Assembly: GCA_026394095.1 (NCBI GenBank) | Contig: JAPKYY010000829.1 | Location: 1 to 6,275, forward strand | DNA length: 6,275 nt | Direction: 5' to 3' | Origin: Acidobacteriota bacterium | Lineage (GTDB): Bacteria > Acidobacteriota > Terriglobia > Bryobacterales > Bryobacteraceae | The notes under the pieces: generated by a model | Databases searched by the model: none | What the model saw: the letters and a program-made list of their open reading frames with translations, nothing else | What the model was told of the DNA's origin: nothing | Part shown: positions 1 to 6,275 of the stretch, piece after piece | Layout of the letters: each line of letters opens with the position of its first letter | Numbering within the stretch: position 1 is the first letter of the stretch | Program-made: the position numbers and the translations under genes

Positions 1-2
1 AG

Positions 3-1091
3 AAACTACCTCTTCAAGAGTTTGAACCGAAGTCCATGTTGAAGGTGAAAGAGACCGCATTAACTGGCCCAGCCTTCCCGGTCATCGACTTCCACGCTCA
101 TTTGAGCTGGTCGGCTCAAGGAGAAAATGGCGTCTCTCTCACCGGAGATCGCAAGTTCATCTGTGAGCCCAAAGACCTGCTTCCAGTAATGGATCGCAAG
201 AAGATTCGCACTCTCGTCAATCTCACCGGAGGCTATCAGCAGGGCCTCAAGCAGGCCGTTGCAACCTTTGACAAGGCTCACCCGGGCCGCTTCCTGACGA
301 TGACCGAGCCCGCCTGGGCTCTCGCCAAAGAGCCCGGCTACGACAAGAAACAAGTAGCCCTGATTGAAGAGGCCAAACAGAATGGCGCGCGCGGGCTGAA
401 GGTCTTAAAAACCCTCGGGCTCTATCTCAGAGAAAACGGCAAGCTGCTGAAGGTCGACGACCCGCGCTTTGACCCAATGTGGGACGCCGCTGGCCGCCTC
501 GGCTTGCCTGTAGCAATCCATGTCTCCGACCCGATTGCTTTTTTCAACACCACCGATCGATTCAATGAACGCTTTGAAGAACTAAACAACCACCCGGACT
601 GGTCCTTTCACGGCAGAGATTTCCCATCAAACGACGAGCTACTCGCAGCCCGCAACCGCGTCTTCGCACGCCACCCGAAAACGAAGTTCGTGGCCCTGCA
701 CGTCGGAAACTTTGCCGAGGACCTGGGTAACGTCGGCGCCGCTCTCGACAAATACCCCAACCTCCACGTCGACATCGCAGCCAGGGTAGGCGAACTCGGC
801 CGTCAACCGCGGGCCTCTCGCAAGTTCTTCGAAAAGTATCAAGACCGCATCGTCTTCGGCACCGACGCCGTCCCCAACGGAATCGAGACCCCGCAGCAGA
901 TCTTTGGCGACAAGCTCTACGAGATCTACTACCGCTTTCTCGAAACCGAAGACGAGTACTTCGACTACGCTCCCGCACCGGTACCGCCCCAGGGCCGCTG
1001 GCAGATCTACGGCATCGGCTTGCCGCCAGCCATCTTGAAGAAGGTCTACTACAACAACGCGGCAAAGCTGCTCGGCCTGAAAACAATCTAA
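3..1091 (+). CDS. Amidohydrolase family (amidohydrolase-2 type) metal-dependent hydrolase, 5' partial
   Basis: Probable TIM-barrel metal-dependent hydrolase or decarboxylase of the amidohydrolase-2 group; the substrate cannot be told. Numbering from the ATG at 36, the family landmarks are all present: strand-1 metal motif H20-A-H22 in VIDFHAHL, a His in AIHVSDP (H162), a His in FVALHVGN (H222) and the late Asp in FGTDA (D277). The C-terminus, VYYNNAAKLLGL, is the usual end of the family, where the last helix carries an N-A-A-(K/R)-L-L pattern. The ATG at 36 is probably internal. The frame stays open to the left edge, and the residues before it (KLPLQEFEPKS) read smoothly into the protein. No ribosome binding site precedes that ATG. 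The true start, perhaps with a signal peptide, would lie outside the window. The family is clear; the truncated start is inferred. The gene is 83 bases upstream of the PEP-CTERM gene, with no evident functional link to it. Confidence 0.85.
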   Translation, partial: KLPLQEFEPKSMLKVKETALTGPAFPVIDFHAHLSWSAQGENGVSLTGDRKFICEPKDLLPVMDRKKIRTLVNLTGGYQQGLKQAVATFDKAHPGRFLTMTEPAWALAKEPGYDKKQVALIEEAKQNGARGLKVLKTLGLYLRENGKLLKVDDPRFDPMWDAAGRLGLPVAIHVSDPIAFFNTTDRFNERFEELNNHPDWSFHGRDFPSNDELLAARNRVFARHPKTKFVALHVGNFAEDLGNVGAALDKYPNLHVDIAARVGELGRQPRASRKFFEKYQDRIVFGTDAVPNGIETPQQIFGDKLYEIYYRFLETEDEYFDYAPAPVPPQGRWQIYGIGLPPAILKKVYYNNAAKLLGLKTI

Positions 1092-1162
1092 AAACTTTGG
1101 CCCCTGATCTGTGCAGCCTGCGCAGTGAAAAAGAGTACGAAACCATTCGGACAACTTTTTCC

Positions 1163-1167
1163 AGGAG
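1163..1167 (+). promoter_or_regulatory. Ribosome binding site AGGAG deciding the PEP-CTERM start
   Basis: AGGAG lies 7 bases before the ATG at 1175. It favours that ATG over the in-frame TTG at 1097, which would put a 26-residue charged stretch in front of a clean signal peptide. Confidence 0.75.
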
Positions 1168-1174
1168 CTTCTCA

Positions 1175-1957
1175 ATGAAAACGATTCAACTCGCCGCGCT
1201 TGCGGCGTTAACAATTCTGCCCACGCAGGCGGCGTGGGTCGAGTGGTCGACGATCGTGCCAACTAATCAAGTAAACGGCACCTTCAATGGCGGCACCATT
1301 GTCGCCACCAGAACGAATGTAAACGCCGGCATCGCCAGTGGCAGTCCTGGACTAGCCCCAAACAGCATTTCAACACTGATCACGCCCTCCTTTGCGAGCC
1401 TTTACCCCTTAAACGCCGGTGGAGTTTTGCCAATGCTCGGAGCTTCGTATAACGACACCAACGAGAGCTTCGATGGCCAGATCAACTTTACTGGCCTGGG
1501 CAATGGCTATATGCCCACTGGCACCATTTTCGGGCTCCTAGACATCGACAGCCGCGAGAACTTGAACAATCTGAGAGCCTTTGATGCCAGTGGCAATCTC
1601 ATCACAACTCCTTGGCTGGCGCAGCGACCTGGGCTACTCGGCTTCCTGGATGCCTCGCTGCTCGACGGGATCGACAGTGTTGCATCCCTGAACCCAGTCC
1701 CCTACAGCTTTACATCTAACGCTTACAACTTTATTGGGCCGGACGCCAACGATAGCGGTGGCGCACTGATGTTCCTCACTAACCAGGACATTTCCCTGAT
1801 TACCTACTCCACCGAGCATCGTCTTCCAGGATTGGTCGGTGGCGGAGGCTACAACTTCGCCATCGGCTCCGACGTCCCCGAACCCTCAACCTACGCAATG
1901 GTCAGCACGGCTTTGCTCGGTGCCGCTTACTTGAAGCGTAGACAGAAGGCTGTATAA
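1175..1957 (+). CDS. PEP-CTERM sorting domain-containing surface protein
   Basis: Secreted protein of 260 residues, probably processed by an exosortase and delivered to the cell surface or the exopolysaccharide layer. It begins with a signal peptide, MKTIQLAALAALTILPTQA, with likely cleavage before AWVEW. The C-terminus has the full sorting signal: VPEP at residues 234-237, a short hydrophobic stretch (AMVSTALLGAAYL) and a basic tail KRRQKAV. The body between them is cysteine-free, rich in Asn, Thr, Ser and Gly and probably beta-structured; I do not recognise a named domain in it. The start was chosen from the AGGAG at 1163-1167 and the signal peptide. No exosortase gene is in the window, which is normal because such substrates are scattered around the genome. 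The stop codon overlaps a perfect TATAAT, and the next gene starts 7 bases later. The sorting class is near certain; the role of the body is unknown. Confidence 0.9.
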   Translation: MKTIQLAALAALTILPTQAAWVEWSTIVPTNQVNGTFNGGTIVATRTNVNAGIASGSPGLAPNSISTLITPSFASLYPLNAGGVLPMLGASYNDTNESFDGQINFTGLGNGYMPTGTIFGLLDIDSRENLNNLRAFDASGNLITTPWLAQRPGLLGFLDASLLDGIDSVASLNPVPYSFTSNAYNFIGPDANDSGGALMFLTNQDISLITYSTEHRLPGLVGGGGYNFAIGSDVPEPSTYAMVSTALLGAAYLKRRQKAV

Positions 1958-1958
1958 T
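1931..1958 (+). promoter_or_regulatory. Possible sigma-70 type promoter within the end of the PEP-CTERM gene
   Basis: TTGAAG (1931-1936, four of six consensus bases) and a perfect TATAAT (1953-1958) are separated by 16 bases. The TATAAT overlaps the PEP-CTERM stop codon. Transcription would be expected to begin about 7 bases downstream, at or next to the GTG start codon at 1965, giving a leaderless or nearly leaderless mRNA for the receptor. A chance match is possible because TATAA here also encodes the end of the upstream protein. Confidence 0.4.
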
Positions 1959-1964
1959 GAGAAT

Positions 1965-2486
1965 GTGAAATCATTCTTATTAACGTTTGTCATTGGAACG
2001 ATTCTGCAGGCGGCGGCAATTCGCGGTACTGTCAAGCTCCAAGCCAATGGCGAAGTGCTTCATAACATTACCGTTTTGCTGCTGCCAACGGGCCGGGTAG
2101 TTGAAAGCAACGACCAGGGAAAATTCGAATTCACCGACGTAAAGGCTGGAAAATACACTCTAATCGCAGTAGGCGAGGGCTTAAGCGATGTACGTCGCAC
2201 CGTCGACCTCACCGACAAAGCAGACGGCCTCGTTGACTTTGAAATGGGAGTCTCCCCACTCCGTCAGGAACTAACCGTAACGGCAACATCCGGCAAGGCA
2301 GTCACTTTTCTCGAGACCTTCTCACCTACCCTAACCCTCGATTCCACCACCCTCGCAAGCAAAGCTCCTCTACGGGTCCAGCGCAATCGGTGGCGTCGTC
2401 AACATGGTCAGCGGCCACCACGAAGCCAAAGACCAGGGCCACAAAGGCATCCACGGCTTCGTCTCGGGCATCGGGGGAACCAATAA
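1965..2486 (+). CDS. 5' fragment of the TonB-dependent receptor: signal peptide, regulatory-like domain, start of plug
   Basis: Encodes 173 residues from a GTG start. Residues 1-18 (MKSFLLTFVIGTILQAAA) form a signal peptide. About 19-93 make a carboxypeptidase-regulatory-like beta-sandwich (IRGTVKL, then GKFEFTDVKAGKYTLIAVG). QELTVTAT at 101-108 resembles a Ton box and opens the plug, which runs to about residue 134. From there to the stop the sequence (RNRWRRQHGQRPPRSQRPG) is Arg- and Pro-rich out-of-frame translation with no family resemblance. The GTG is the only nearby start in frame and has no good Shine-Dalgarno at normal distance (AGAAGG at 1944-1949 is 15 bases away). Initiation may depend on coupling to the PEP-CTERM stop or on a leaderless transcript. 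As translated, this fragment would be exported but could not form a receptor. Confidence 0.75.
   Translation: MKSFLLTFVIGTILQAAAIRGTVKLQANGEVLHNITVLLLPTGRVVESNDQGKFEFTDVKAGKYTLIAVGEGLSDVRRTVDLTDKADGLVDFEMGVSPLRQELTVTATSGKAVTFLETFSPTLTLDSTTLASKAPLRVQRNRWRRQHGQRPPRSQRPGPQRHPRLRLGHRGNQ
2361..2372 (+). other. Deletion junction inside the receptor plug
   Basis: The first receptor frame reads A-S-K-A up to about 2366. The second reads L-L-Y-G-S-S from 2365. The second frame has a stop at 2332-2334, so its homology cannot extend far upstream. The precise break cannot be placed better than this dozen bases. A short CTCCTC repeat lies within it. Confidence 0.65.
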
Positions 2487-3867
2487 CGGCCTCCATGGCG
2501 GAAGCTCCGGCCTCGATTTTGGCTTGAACCGCTGGGTCTTCCGAATCGCCAGTGGCGGACAACGCACCAGCGATTACCGAAGCCCCGAAGAGCGCATCTT
2601 CAACTCAAGAGGCCGCGCCTACAGCGGCAGCACCGGGGCTTCCTATTACGGAAAGCGCAACTGGTTTACCGGTAGCTTCGGCCTGCAACGCGGCTATTAT
2701 CAATTGCCCGCGCCCTCGGATGAAGAGCAAGTCGCACTACCCAACCAACGCTGGAACCTCCGCTGGAACGGCGGCATGCGCGACCGGTATCAATACAGCC
2801 TGAACTACAGCGACTACAAGCATCGCGAAGAAGCAGGTGGCGAGGTTGGCACCAAGTTCTTCAACAAACAGATGGACTATCGCTTTCTGGTCGAGCAGCC
2901 CAAAAAGGGGCCCTGGTCAGGCAGCTTCGGAGTCTGGGGTCTGCGTCGCGACTACAAGGCCGAAGGTGTCGAAGCAATTACGCCGCCCACCATCCAGAAT
3001 GCCTTTGCCGGCTATGGCGTAGAAACCCTGAATCTGGAGCGCGTTCGCCTTCAATTTGGCGGCCGCGTAGAGACCAACCGTTACAAGCCCCAGTTCGGCC
3101 GCGAAAGAAACTTCACCGGCTTCTCAGGCAGCGCCGGCATCAGCGTCCCGCTCGATGGCTCCTCCGTCTTCGTGGCAAATTACTCCCACGCATACCGGGC
3201 ACCGGCCCTCGAAGAACTTTACGCCAACGGTCCCCACCCCGGCCTACTCGCCTTCGAAATCGGCGACACCAACCTGCGGCGCGAGCGCATGGATGGCCTC
3301 GACGCCTCCTACCGTCGCCAGGATGGCCGCATCAAGACAGAACTCAATGTCTTCAACTACTGGCTGCGCGATCAGGTCTTCCTGGCCCCCACCGGCGAAA
3401 TCGAAGACGGTTTGCCAGAGGCCAAATATCGCCAGGGCAATACCCGCTACACCGGTGTGGACGGGCGCTTGCAGGCCGGGCTCAACAAGTGGGCATGGCT
3501 CAATGCCGGCTTCGATATGGTGCGCACGGAGCTAGCCGATTCAAAGCTCTCCACACCAAGGACTCCTCCCGTGCGAGGCCGCCTCGGCCTCGATCTGCGC
3601 TATCGCAGTTTCTCTGTAGCTCCTGAAGTCGTGCTAGCCGCCCGGCAGACCCGCTTGTTTACCAACGAAACCCCCACCGATGGCTACGTAACGGCAAACC
3701 TGCGCGGCGGCTACACGCTGGTACGAAAGCACACCATCCACTTCTTTGGTGTAAACCTCTTCAACGCCAACAACCGCCTCTACCGCAACCATCTCTCCTT
3801 CATCAAGCAATATGCGCCGGAGATGGGCCGCGGCGTCGCCTTCAACTATTCCATGCGATTCTTTTGA
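2404..3867 (+). CDS. 3' fragment of the TonB-dependent receptor: end of plug and beta-barrel
   Basis: The homology really begins at 2365 (LLYGSSAIGGVVN) and the frame is open from 2335. The ATG at 2404 is merely the first in-frame start codon and has no ribosome binding site, so independent translation is doubtful. The product has the alternating polar/aromatic strands of an outer-membrane barrel. It includes NYSHAYRAPALEELYANGPH, followed by FEIGDTNLRRERMDGLDASY, a pair of conserved late-barrel elements in siderophore and zinc receptors. The C-terminal strand NYSMRFF ends in Phe, as BAM-inserted barrels do. Just after the plug a His-rich stretch (GHHEAKDQGHKGIHG) could bear on metal binding, but this is weak. 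The fragment lacks a signal peptide and most of the plug, so it is not expected to work alone. The YbjQ gene begins 3 bases after its stop. Confidence 0.8.
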   Translation: MVSGHHEAKDQGHKGIHGFVSGIGGTNNGLHGGSSGLDFGLNRWVFRIASGGQRTSDYRSPEERIFNSRGRAYSGSTGASYYGKRNWFTGSFGLQRGYYQLPAPSDEEQVALPNQRWNLRWNGGMRDRYQYSLNYSDYKHREEAGGEVGTKFFNKQMDYRFLVEQPKKGPWSGSFGVWGLRRDYKAEGVEAITPPTIQNAFAGYGVETLNLERVRLQFGGRVETNRYKPQFGRERNFTGFSGSAGISVPLDGSSVFVANYSHAYRAPALEELYANGPHPGLLAFEIGDTNLRRERMDGLDASYRRQDGRIKTELNVFNYWLRDQVFLAPTGEIEDGLPEAKYRQGNTRYTGVDGRLQAGLNKWAWLNAGFDMVRTELADSKLSTPRTPPVRGRLGLDLRYRSFSVAPEVVLAARQTRLFTNETPTDGYVTANLRGGYTLVRKHTIHFFGVNLFNANNRLYRNHLSFIKQYAPEMGRGVAFNYSMRFF

Positions 3868-3870
3868 GAA

Positions 3871-4197
3871 ATGCTACTCACAACTACTTCCAGTCTTGAA
3901 GGCATCAAGATCCAGCGCTATATCGGAATCGTGACCGGTGAGGCGATCCTGGGCACCAACTTCTTCAAAGACATCTTTGCCGGCATCACCGACATCATCG
4001 GCGGCCGTTCCGCCACCTATGAGAAGGAACTCCGTAAGGCCAAAGAAATCGCGATGACCGAGATGCGAGAAGAAGCGCAGCGCCTTGGTGCCAACGCCAT
4101 TATCGGCATTGACCTCGACTACGAAGAGATCTCACCGGGCCAGGGCACAATGCTGATGGTGAGCGTAAGCGGCACCGCCGTACTTATCGAAGCCTAA
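3871..4197 (+). CDS. YbjQ/UPF0145 family protein
   Basis: Full-length member (108 residues) of the small YbjQ/UPF0145 family, annotated in databases as a putative heavy-metal-binding domain and known to form ring-like oligomers. Its biochemical function is not settled. Family hallmarks are in order: [11 protein letters not shown] at the N-terminus, [11 protein letters not shown] (18-28), [17 protein letters not shown] (31-47), [12 protein letters not shown] (50-61), [15 protein letters not shown] (72-86) and [11 protein letters not shown] (94-104). It is cytosolic, with no signal peptide or membrane segment. The ATG is 3 bases after the receptor stop with only a weak GAGA before it, so translation is probably coupled to the receptor frame. 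The gene overlaps the convergent M56 peptidase gene by 14 bases at its 3' end. A metal link with the ZnuD-like receptor is tempting but unproven. Confidence 0.9.
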   Translation: MLLTTTSSLEGIKIQRYIGIVTGEAILGTNFFKDIFAGITDIIGGRSATYEKELRKAKEIAMTEMREEAQRLGANAIIGIDLDYEEISPGQGTMLMVSVSGTAVLIEA

Positions 4198-6256
4198 GCT
4201 CCCGCAAGATCACCATTTGATCATCGCCTTGAGGCATGTCTTCTGCCATACGGCTCATGGCGAGGATTGTCTCAGGCGATAAATCCCGACGGCGCAGCAG
4301 TGCTTTCAACACCCTGCTCTTGTCCCCGGTGGAGTGTATGGATTTCGTTGCGGCAAAGAAATCCTGACGGATCGCTTGCTGATCGACAAAGTTTGAGGCC
4401 GTTGCAGTCAGCACCTCCGCTTTGTCGCCATCAGAGGTGATAGCTTCTGCAGCTCTTGCTACCGCCTGTACGGTGCTGGCTTCATTGCCGTGATGATCAA
4501 GCGCCGCCAGCAGCACCTGTTTACGATCGCCGGTGGAATGCACCCCCGCAGCACTCGTAAAGAAGGCAACAGGCAGTGGCTGATGGATCTCCTTTACTGC
4601 CTCCATCAGGATGGCTGCCTTGGTGCCATCGGCATGGATGCCATCAATGGATCTGAACAAGTTTGGAAGACTTCCTGCACTCACTTCAGGCAAAAGGCTC
4701 TTCAACAAGTGCTCACGGTCATGATCAGAATGGATGGAGTTGATCAGGTCAAGGAGTGCAGACTCGAGTCCAAGCGTGAGGGCCTGATCGCGAATGGTCT
4801 CAAAAAGGTGGCGTTTCTCGTCATCAGAACCGATTTCTTCTGCGATTCGCAGAAGCGCCCGAAACTGCGAAGCATCGACGTTGTGAGCGGCAATCAGCTC
4901 TTCAATGTAACGGCGCTTGATGCCGTTGTTGAGAGTGGTACGGATCTTACGGATCGCCCCTTCAACGCCTTCGGCCTGCACCCAGCGCGACAGGCGTTCG
5001 GGAAGGTTGACGTCAGAATCTTTCAGCCACTGGGGCAACTCCCGGCTCAAAAACCGTTTGGCATCCGTGCCATAGGGCTGTGCAATGCCGCCCACAAAAT
5101 AGCAGTGTTCGATTTTGCCCACAGGGCTAAACTCGATTTCCACAGAATGTGATTTCCAACCGTCCGAGCTGAGAATTGCAAGTTTCGCGCCAGGCCCCAT
5201 CGCTTCAATGTCGTCTTCGTTTATGGTGTAGTGAATCTCTCCACGATGCTTGAATTCACGCCTGAATCTACCATTCTGGATCACAGATCGCGACCCGTAT
5301 TCCGAAAAGCCAAGCAAATGGCTGAAGGGAGCAGATTGAATCACCAGAAACACCATCAGCAAGCTGGCGCCAACCACCAGTGGGCCAGAGACGTGAGGGA
5401 TCTTGCTGCGAGTCGAATCGAGCAGAGCCTCCATACGCCTGAAGATCTCCTTACGACGGCCAACGCCAGTAGCCAGAATTGGCGCGCGACCAGTGGAACC
5501 AAACTCGGCCACCCGGGCAAGAGCTTCTGCATAGGGCATCGTGTGTCCAGATTGCGCCACTACCCAATCGTCTGTTGCCATTTCGCGCTCACGGTCGATT
5601 TGACGACCGATCCAGTACACGGCCGGTTGAAAGAAGAAGATGGCGCGAATGAAACGCTCAAAGAGAGCAACCCAATCGTCGTTGCGCTCAAGGTGTGCTG
5701 ACTCGTGCAGCAACACTTGGTTAAGCTGCTCTGGCGATAGCGATTCCACCAGGCGCTTTGGCAGCAGGATCACTGGGTGCAGATAGCCAATCGCCATCGG
5801 CATGCCAACGCGTTCGCTAATACGGATTTCGGCGTCGCGAGTGAGAACCTTGGGCAATGAGATGCCGCTTGGTTCACTATTCCGCTTCAGTCGTCGTACA
5901 GCCCAGTAGCCGATGGCGAGGCGCAGCACTTGCAAGAGTGCAAGCAGCATGGCCAGTCCCCCAAATACTTCGAAAAGTTTTACGTCAGAGACTTCGATCA
6001 CGGGAGCTTGCTGAATGGGTCGTGTGGGTTCGGGTAGAGGCACAATCTTGGATTGCGGTCGAATCGGCGCGCCGCGGGGCGCCTCGCGCGGCATTGGAAT
6101 CAGCTGCAAGGCAGGCAACAGCAACACCACAGCAAGAGTCACTTGCCAGATCGCCAGGCGCGTCGCAGCACTGACGCGCGGCAAGTCCCGCAGTACGATC
6201 CAGACAATTGCGGTGAGTACAATTGCCTGCCACCATGCGTTCATCAATTCGTTCAT
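4184..6256 (-). CDS. M56 (BlaR1-type) membrane metallopeptidase with C-terminal helical repeats
   Basis: Membrane zinc peptidase of 690 residues in the BlaR1/MecR1 family, whose members sense an extracytoplasmic signal and activate a cytoplasmic protease that relieves a BlaI-type repressor. Membrane segments are visible at about 10-22, 35-53, 95-118 and 290-308. The zinc motif is H184-E-S-A-H188 in [14 protein letters not shown], followed by the family signature [11 protein letters not shown] (221-231), in which a Glu (E223 or E225) should be the third ligand. The tail is not the penicillin-binding sensor of BlaR1. After a beta-rich linker (about 325-400) it has seven repeats starting at residues 475, 508, 540, 572, 606, 640 and 674, with consensus I-x-S-(D/T)-x-D-(K/R)-x-x-(V/L)-L, plus a weaker one at 441. 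The start is set by GAGGAGG 7 bases upstream. The signal sensed is unknown. Confidence 0.9.
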   Translation of the reverse strand: MNELMNAWWQAIVLTAIVWIVLRDLPRVSAATRLAIWQVTLAVVLLLPALQLIPMPREAPRGAPIRPQSKIVPLPEPTRPIQQAPVIEVSDVKLFEVFGGLAMLLALLQVLRLAIGYWAVRRLKRNSEPSGISLPKVLTRDAEIRISERVGMPMAIGYLHPVILLPKRLVESLSPEQLNQVLLHESAHLERNDDWVALFERFIRAIFFFQPAVYWIGRQIDREREMATDDWVVAQSGHTMPYAEALARVAEFGSTGRAPILATGVGRRKEIFRRMEALLDSTRSKIPHVSGPLVVGASLLMVFLVIQSAPFSHLLGFSEYGSRSVIQNGRFRREFKHRGEIHYTINEDDIEAMGPGAKLAILSSDGWKSHSVEIEFSPVGKIEHCYFVGGIAQPYGTDAKRFLSRELPQWLKDSDVNLPERLSRWVQAEGVEGAIRKIRTTLNNGIKRRYIEELIAAHNVDASQFRALLRIAEEIGSDDEKRHLFETIRDQALTLGLESALLDLINSIHSDHDREHLLKSLLPEVSAGSLPNLFRSIDGIHADGTKAAILMEAVKEIHQPLPVAFFTSAAGVHSTGDRKQVLLAALDHHGNEASTVQAVARAAEAITSDGDKAEVLTATASNFVDQQAIRQDFFAATKSIHSTGDKSRVLKALLRRRDLSPETILAMSRMAEDMPQGDDQMVILRELRLR
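4187..4936 (-). repeat. Region coding for seven or eight degenerate ~33-residue repeats in the M56 peptidase
   Basis: Repeat starts are spaced 33, 32, 32, 34, 34 and 34 residues (residues 475 to 674). The cores are [66 protein letters not shown] and [12 protein letters not shown] degenerate copy, [11 protein letters not shown], begins 34 residues before the first. The pattern suits two-helix units with an acidic loop between them, stacked as a solenoid. The copies are diverged at DNA level, so this is an old protein repeat and not a recent tandem expansion. Confidence 0.8.
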
Positions 6257-6263
6257 TAGCGTG

Positions 6264-6270
6264 CCTCCTC
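6264..6270 (-). promoter_or_regulatory. Strong ribosome binding site of the M56 peptidase gene
   Basis: On the - strand GAGGAGG is followed by 7 bases and then the ATG at 6256, close to ideal for the anti-Shine-Dalgarno. It fixes the first ATG over the second in-frame ATG four codons later. A TGA lies just upstream at 6275-6273 and could be the stop of a preceding gene outside the window, but this is unproven. Confidence 0.8.
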
Positions 6271-6275
6271 AATCA

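Larger units (their letters stand above)
1965..3867 (+). pseudogene. TonB-dependent outer-membrane receptor (ZnuD-like), broken in the plug domain
   Basis: One receptor gene lying in two reading frames. In an intact protein the order would be signal peptide, carboxypeptidase-regulatory-like domain, plug, then 22-stranded barrel importing a substrate with energy from TonB-ExbB-ExbD. Here the first frame ends its homology at about 2361-2366 (LDSTTLASKA). The second frame resumes at 2365 with LLYGSSAIGGVVN, the conserved end of the plug. Comparing with the usual plug layout, roughly 70-80 residues are missing between these points. They include the stretch that normally contains the R-P-x-(I/V)-R-G motif and the E-x-I-E-V-(V/L)-(R/K)-G-P motif. 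Restoring frame needs a lost length of 3n+2 bases. The barrel downstream is intact to the terminal Phe, so the lesion is recent or is an assembly error. Ligand is unknown; the ANGPHPG...FEIGDTNL segment recalls zinc-type ZnuD receptors. Confidence 0.8.

Noticed and set aside
1109..1125. Stem-loop CTGTGC-AGCCT-GCGCAG after the amidohydrolase as a terminator
   Set aside because: The stem is only 6 pairs with one G-T, and it is followed by A-rich sequence and not a T-run. It does not meet the rho-independent pattern on either strand.
562..1146. Arg/Ser/Cys-rich - strand open frame
   Set aside because: The composition (runs of R, S and C) is typical of antisense translation of GC-rich coding DNA, and it is opposite the amidohydrolase.
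1097..1174. N-terminal extension of the PEP-CTERM protein from a TTG start
   Set aside because: The ATG at 1175 has AGGAG at a good distance and begins an ideal signal peptide. The extension is charged and would bury that signal.
639..1262. Long - strand open frame opposite the amidohydrolase and PEP-CTERM start
   Set aside because: It lies antisense to a gene with clear catalytic motifs, crosses the intergenic gap and resembles no family. It is best explained as a shadow of the coding strand.
2361..2486. Programmed ribosomal frameshift joining the two receptor frames
   Set aside because: No slippery heptamer is seen. A frameshift could not supply the missing plug core, which is absent from the DNA in every frame.
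4490..5152. 220-residue + strand open frame inside the M56 gene region
   Set aside because: It is antisense to the repeat region of the M56 peptidase. It shows no recognisable domain, and the - strand frame has seven well-conserved repeats.
5231..5701. 156-residue + strand open frame opposite the M56 catalytic domain
   Set aside because: It is antisense to the region carrying the [11 protein letters not shown] signature, and its product has no domain or signal I can recognise.
4184..6256. Beta-lactam sensing BlaR1 proper and a resistance locus
   Set aside because: The C-terminal half lacks the penicillin-binding S-x-x-K and K-T-G type sensor fold, and no beta-lactamase gene is in the window.

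Overview
The window reads as a chromosomal segment of a Gram-negative bacterium, most likely an acidobacterium of the Bryobacter/Solibacter type. The grounds are a PEP-CTERM surface protein, a TonB-dependent receptor that starts with a carboxypeptidase-regulatory-like domain, and an M56 (BlaR1-type) peptidase with a long repeat tail. This taxonomic placement is an inference from gene families and moderately high GC, not from a marker gene.

Layout. On the + strand: the 3' part of an amidohydrolase-2 family gene (left edge to 1091; it reads in from outside the window), an 83-base gap, then a tight run of a PEP-CTERM protein (1175-1957), a TonB-dependent outer-membrane receptor broken in its plug domain (1965-3867), and a small YbjQ/UPF0145 protein (3871-4197). 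Spacings inside the run are 7 and 3 bases, so the three are probably co-transcribed. A consensus-like promoter also sits at the end of the PEP-CTERM gene and could drive the receptor separately. On the - strand: one large M56 metallopeptidase (6256-4184), convergent with the YbjQ gene and overlapping it by 14 bases. Its strong ribosome binding site lies at the right edge. A BlaI-type repressor would be expected just outside the window.

The most notable points are two. First, the receptor is not simply frameshifted. The middle of its plug domain is absent: the early plug (Ton-box-like region) in one frame is joined directly to the conserved plug end LLYGSSAIGGVVN in another frame. An out-of-frame internal deletion, real or an assembly artefact, has inactivated it. 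The barrel looks like the ZnuD-type branch of receptors. Second, the M56 peptidase has no penicillin-binding sensor domain. It carries seven, perhaps eight, degenerate repeats of about 33 residues with the signature I-x-S-(D/T)-x-D-(K/R)-x-x-(V/L)-L, a probable alpha-helical solenoid on the far side of its fourth membrane segment.

No RNA genes, CRISPR arrays, insertion sequences or convincing rho-independent terminators were seen. No stretch above 300 bases lacks a gene.
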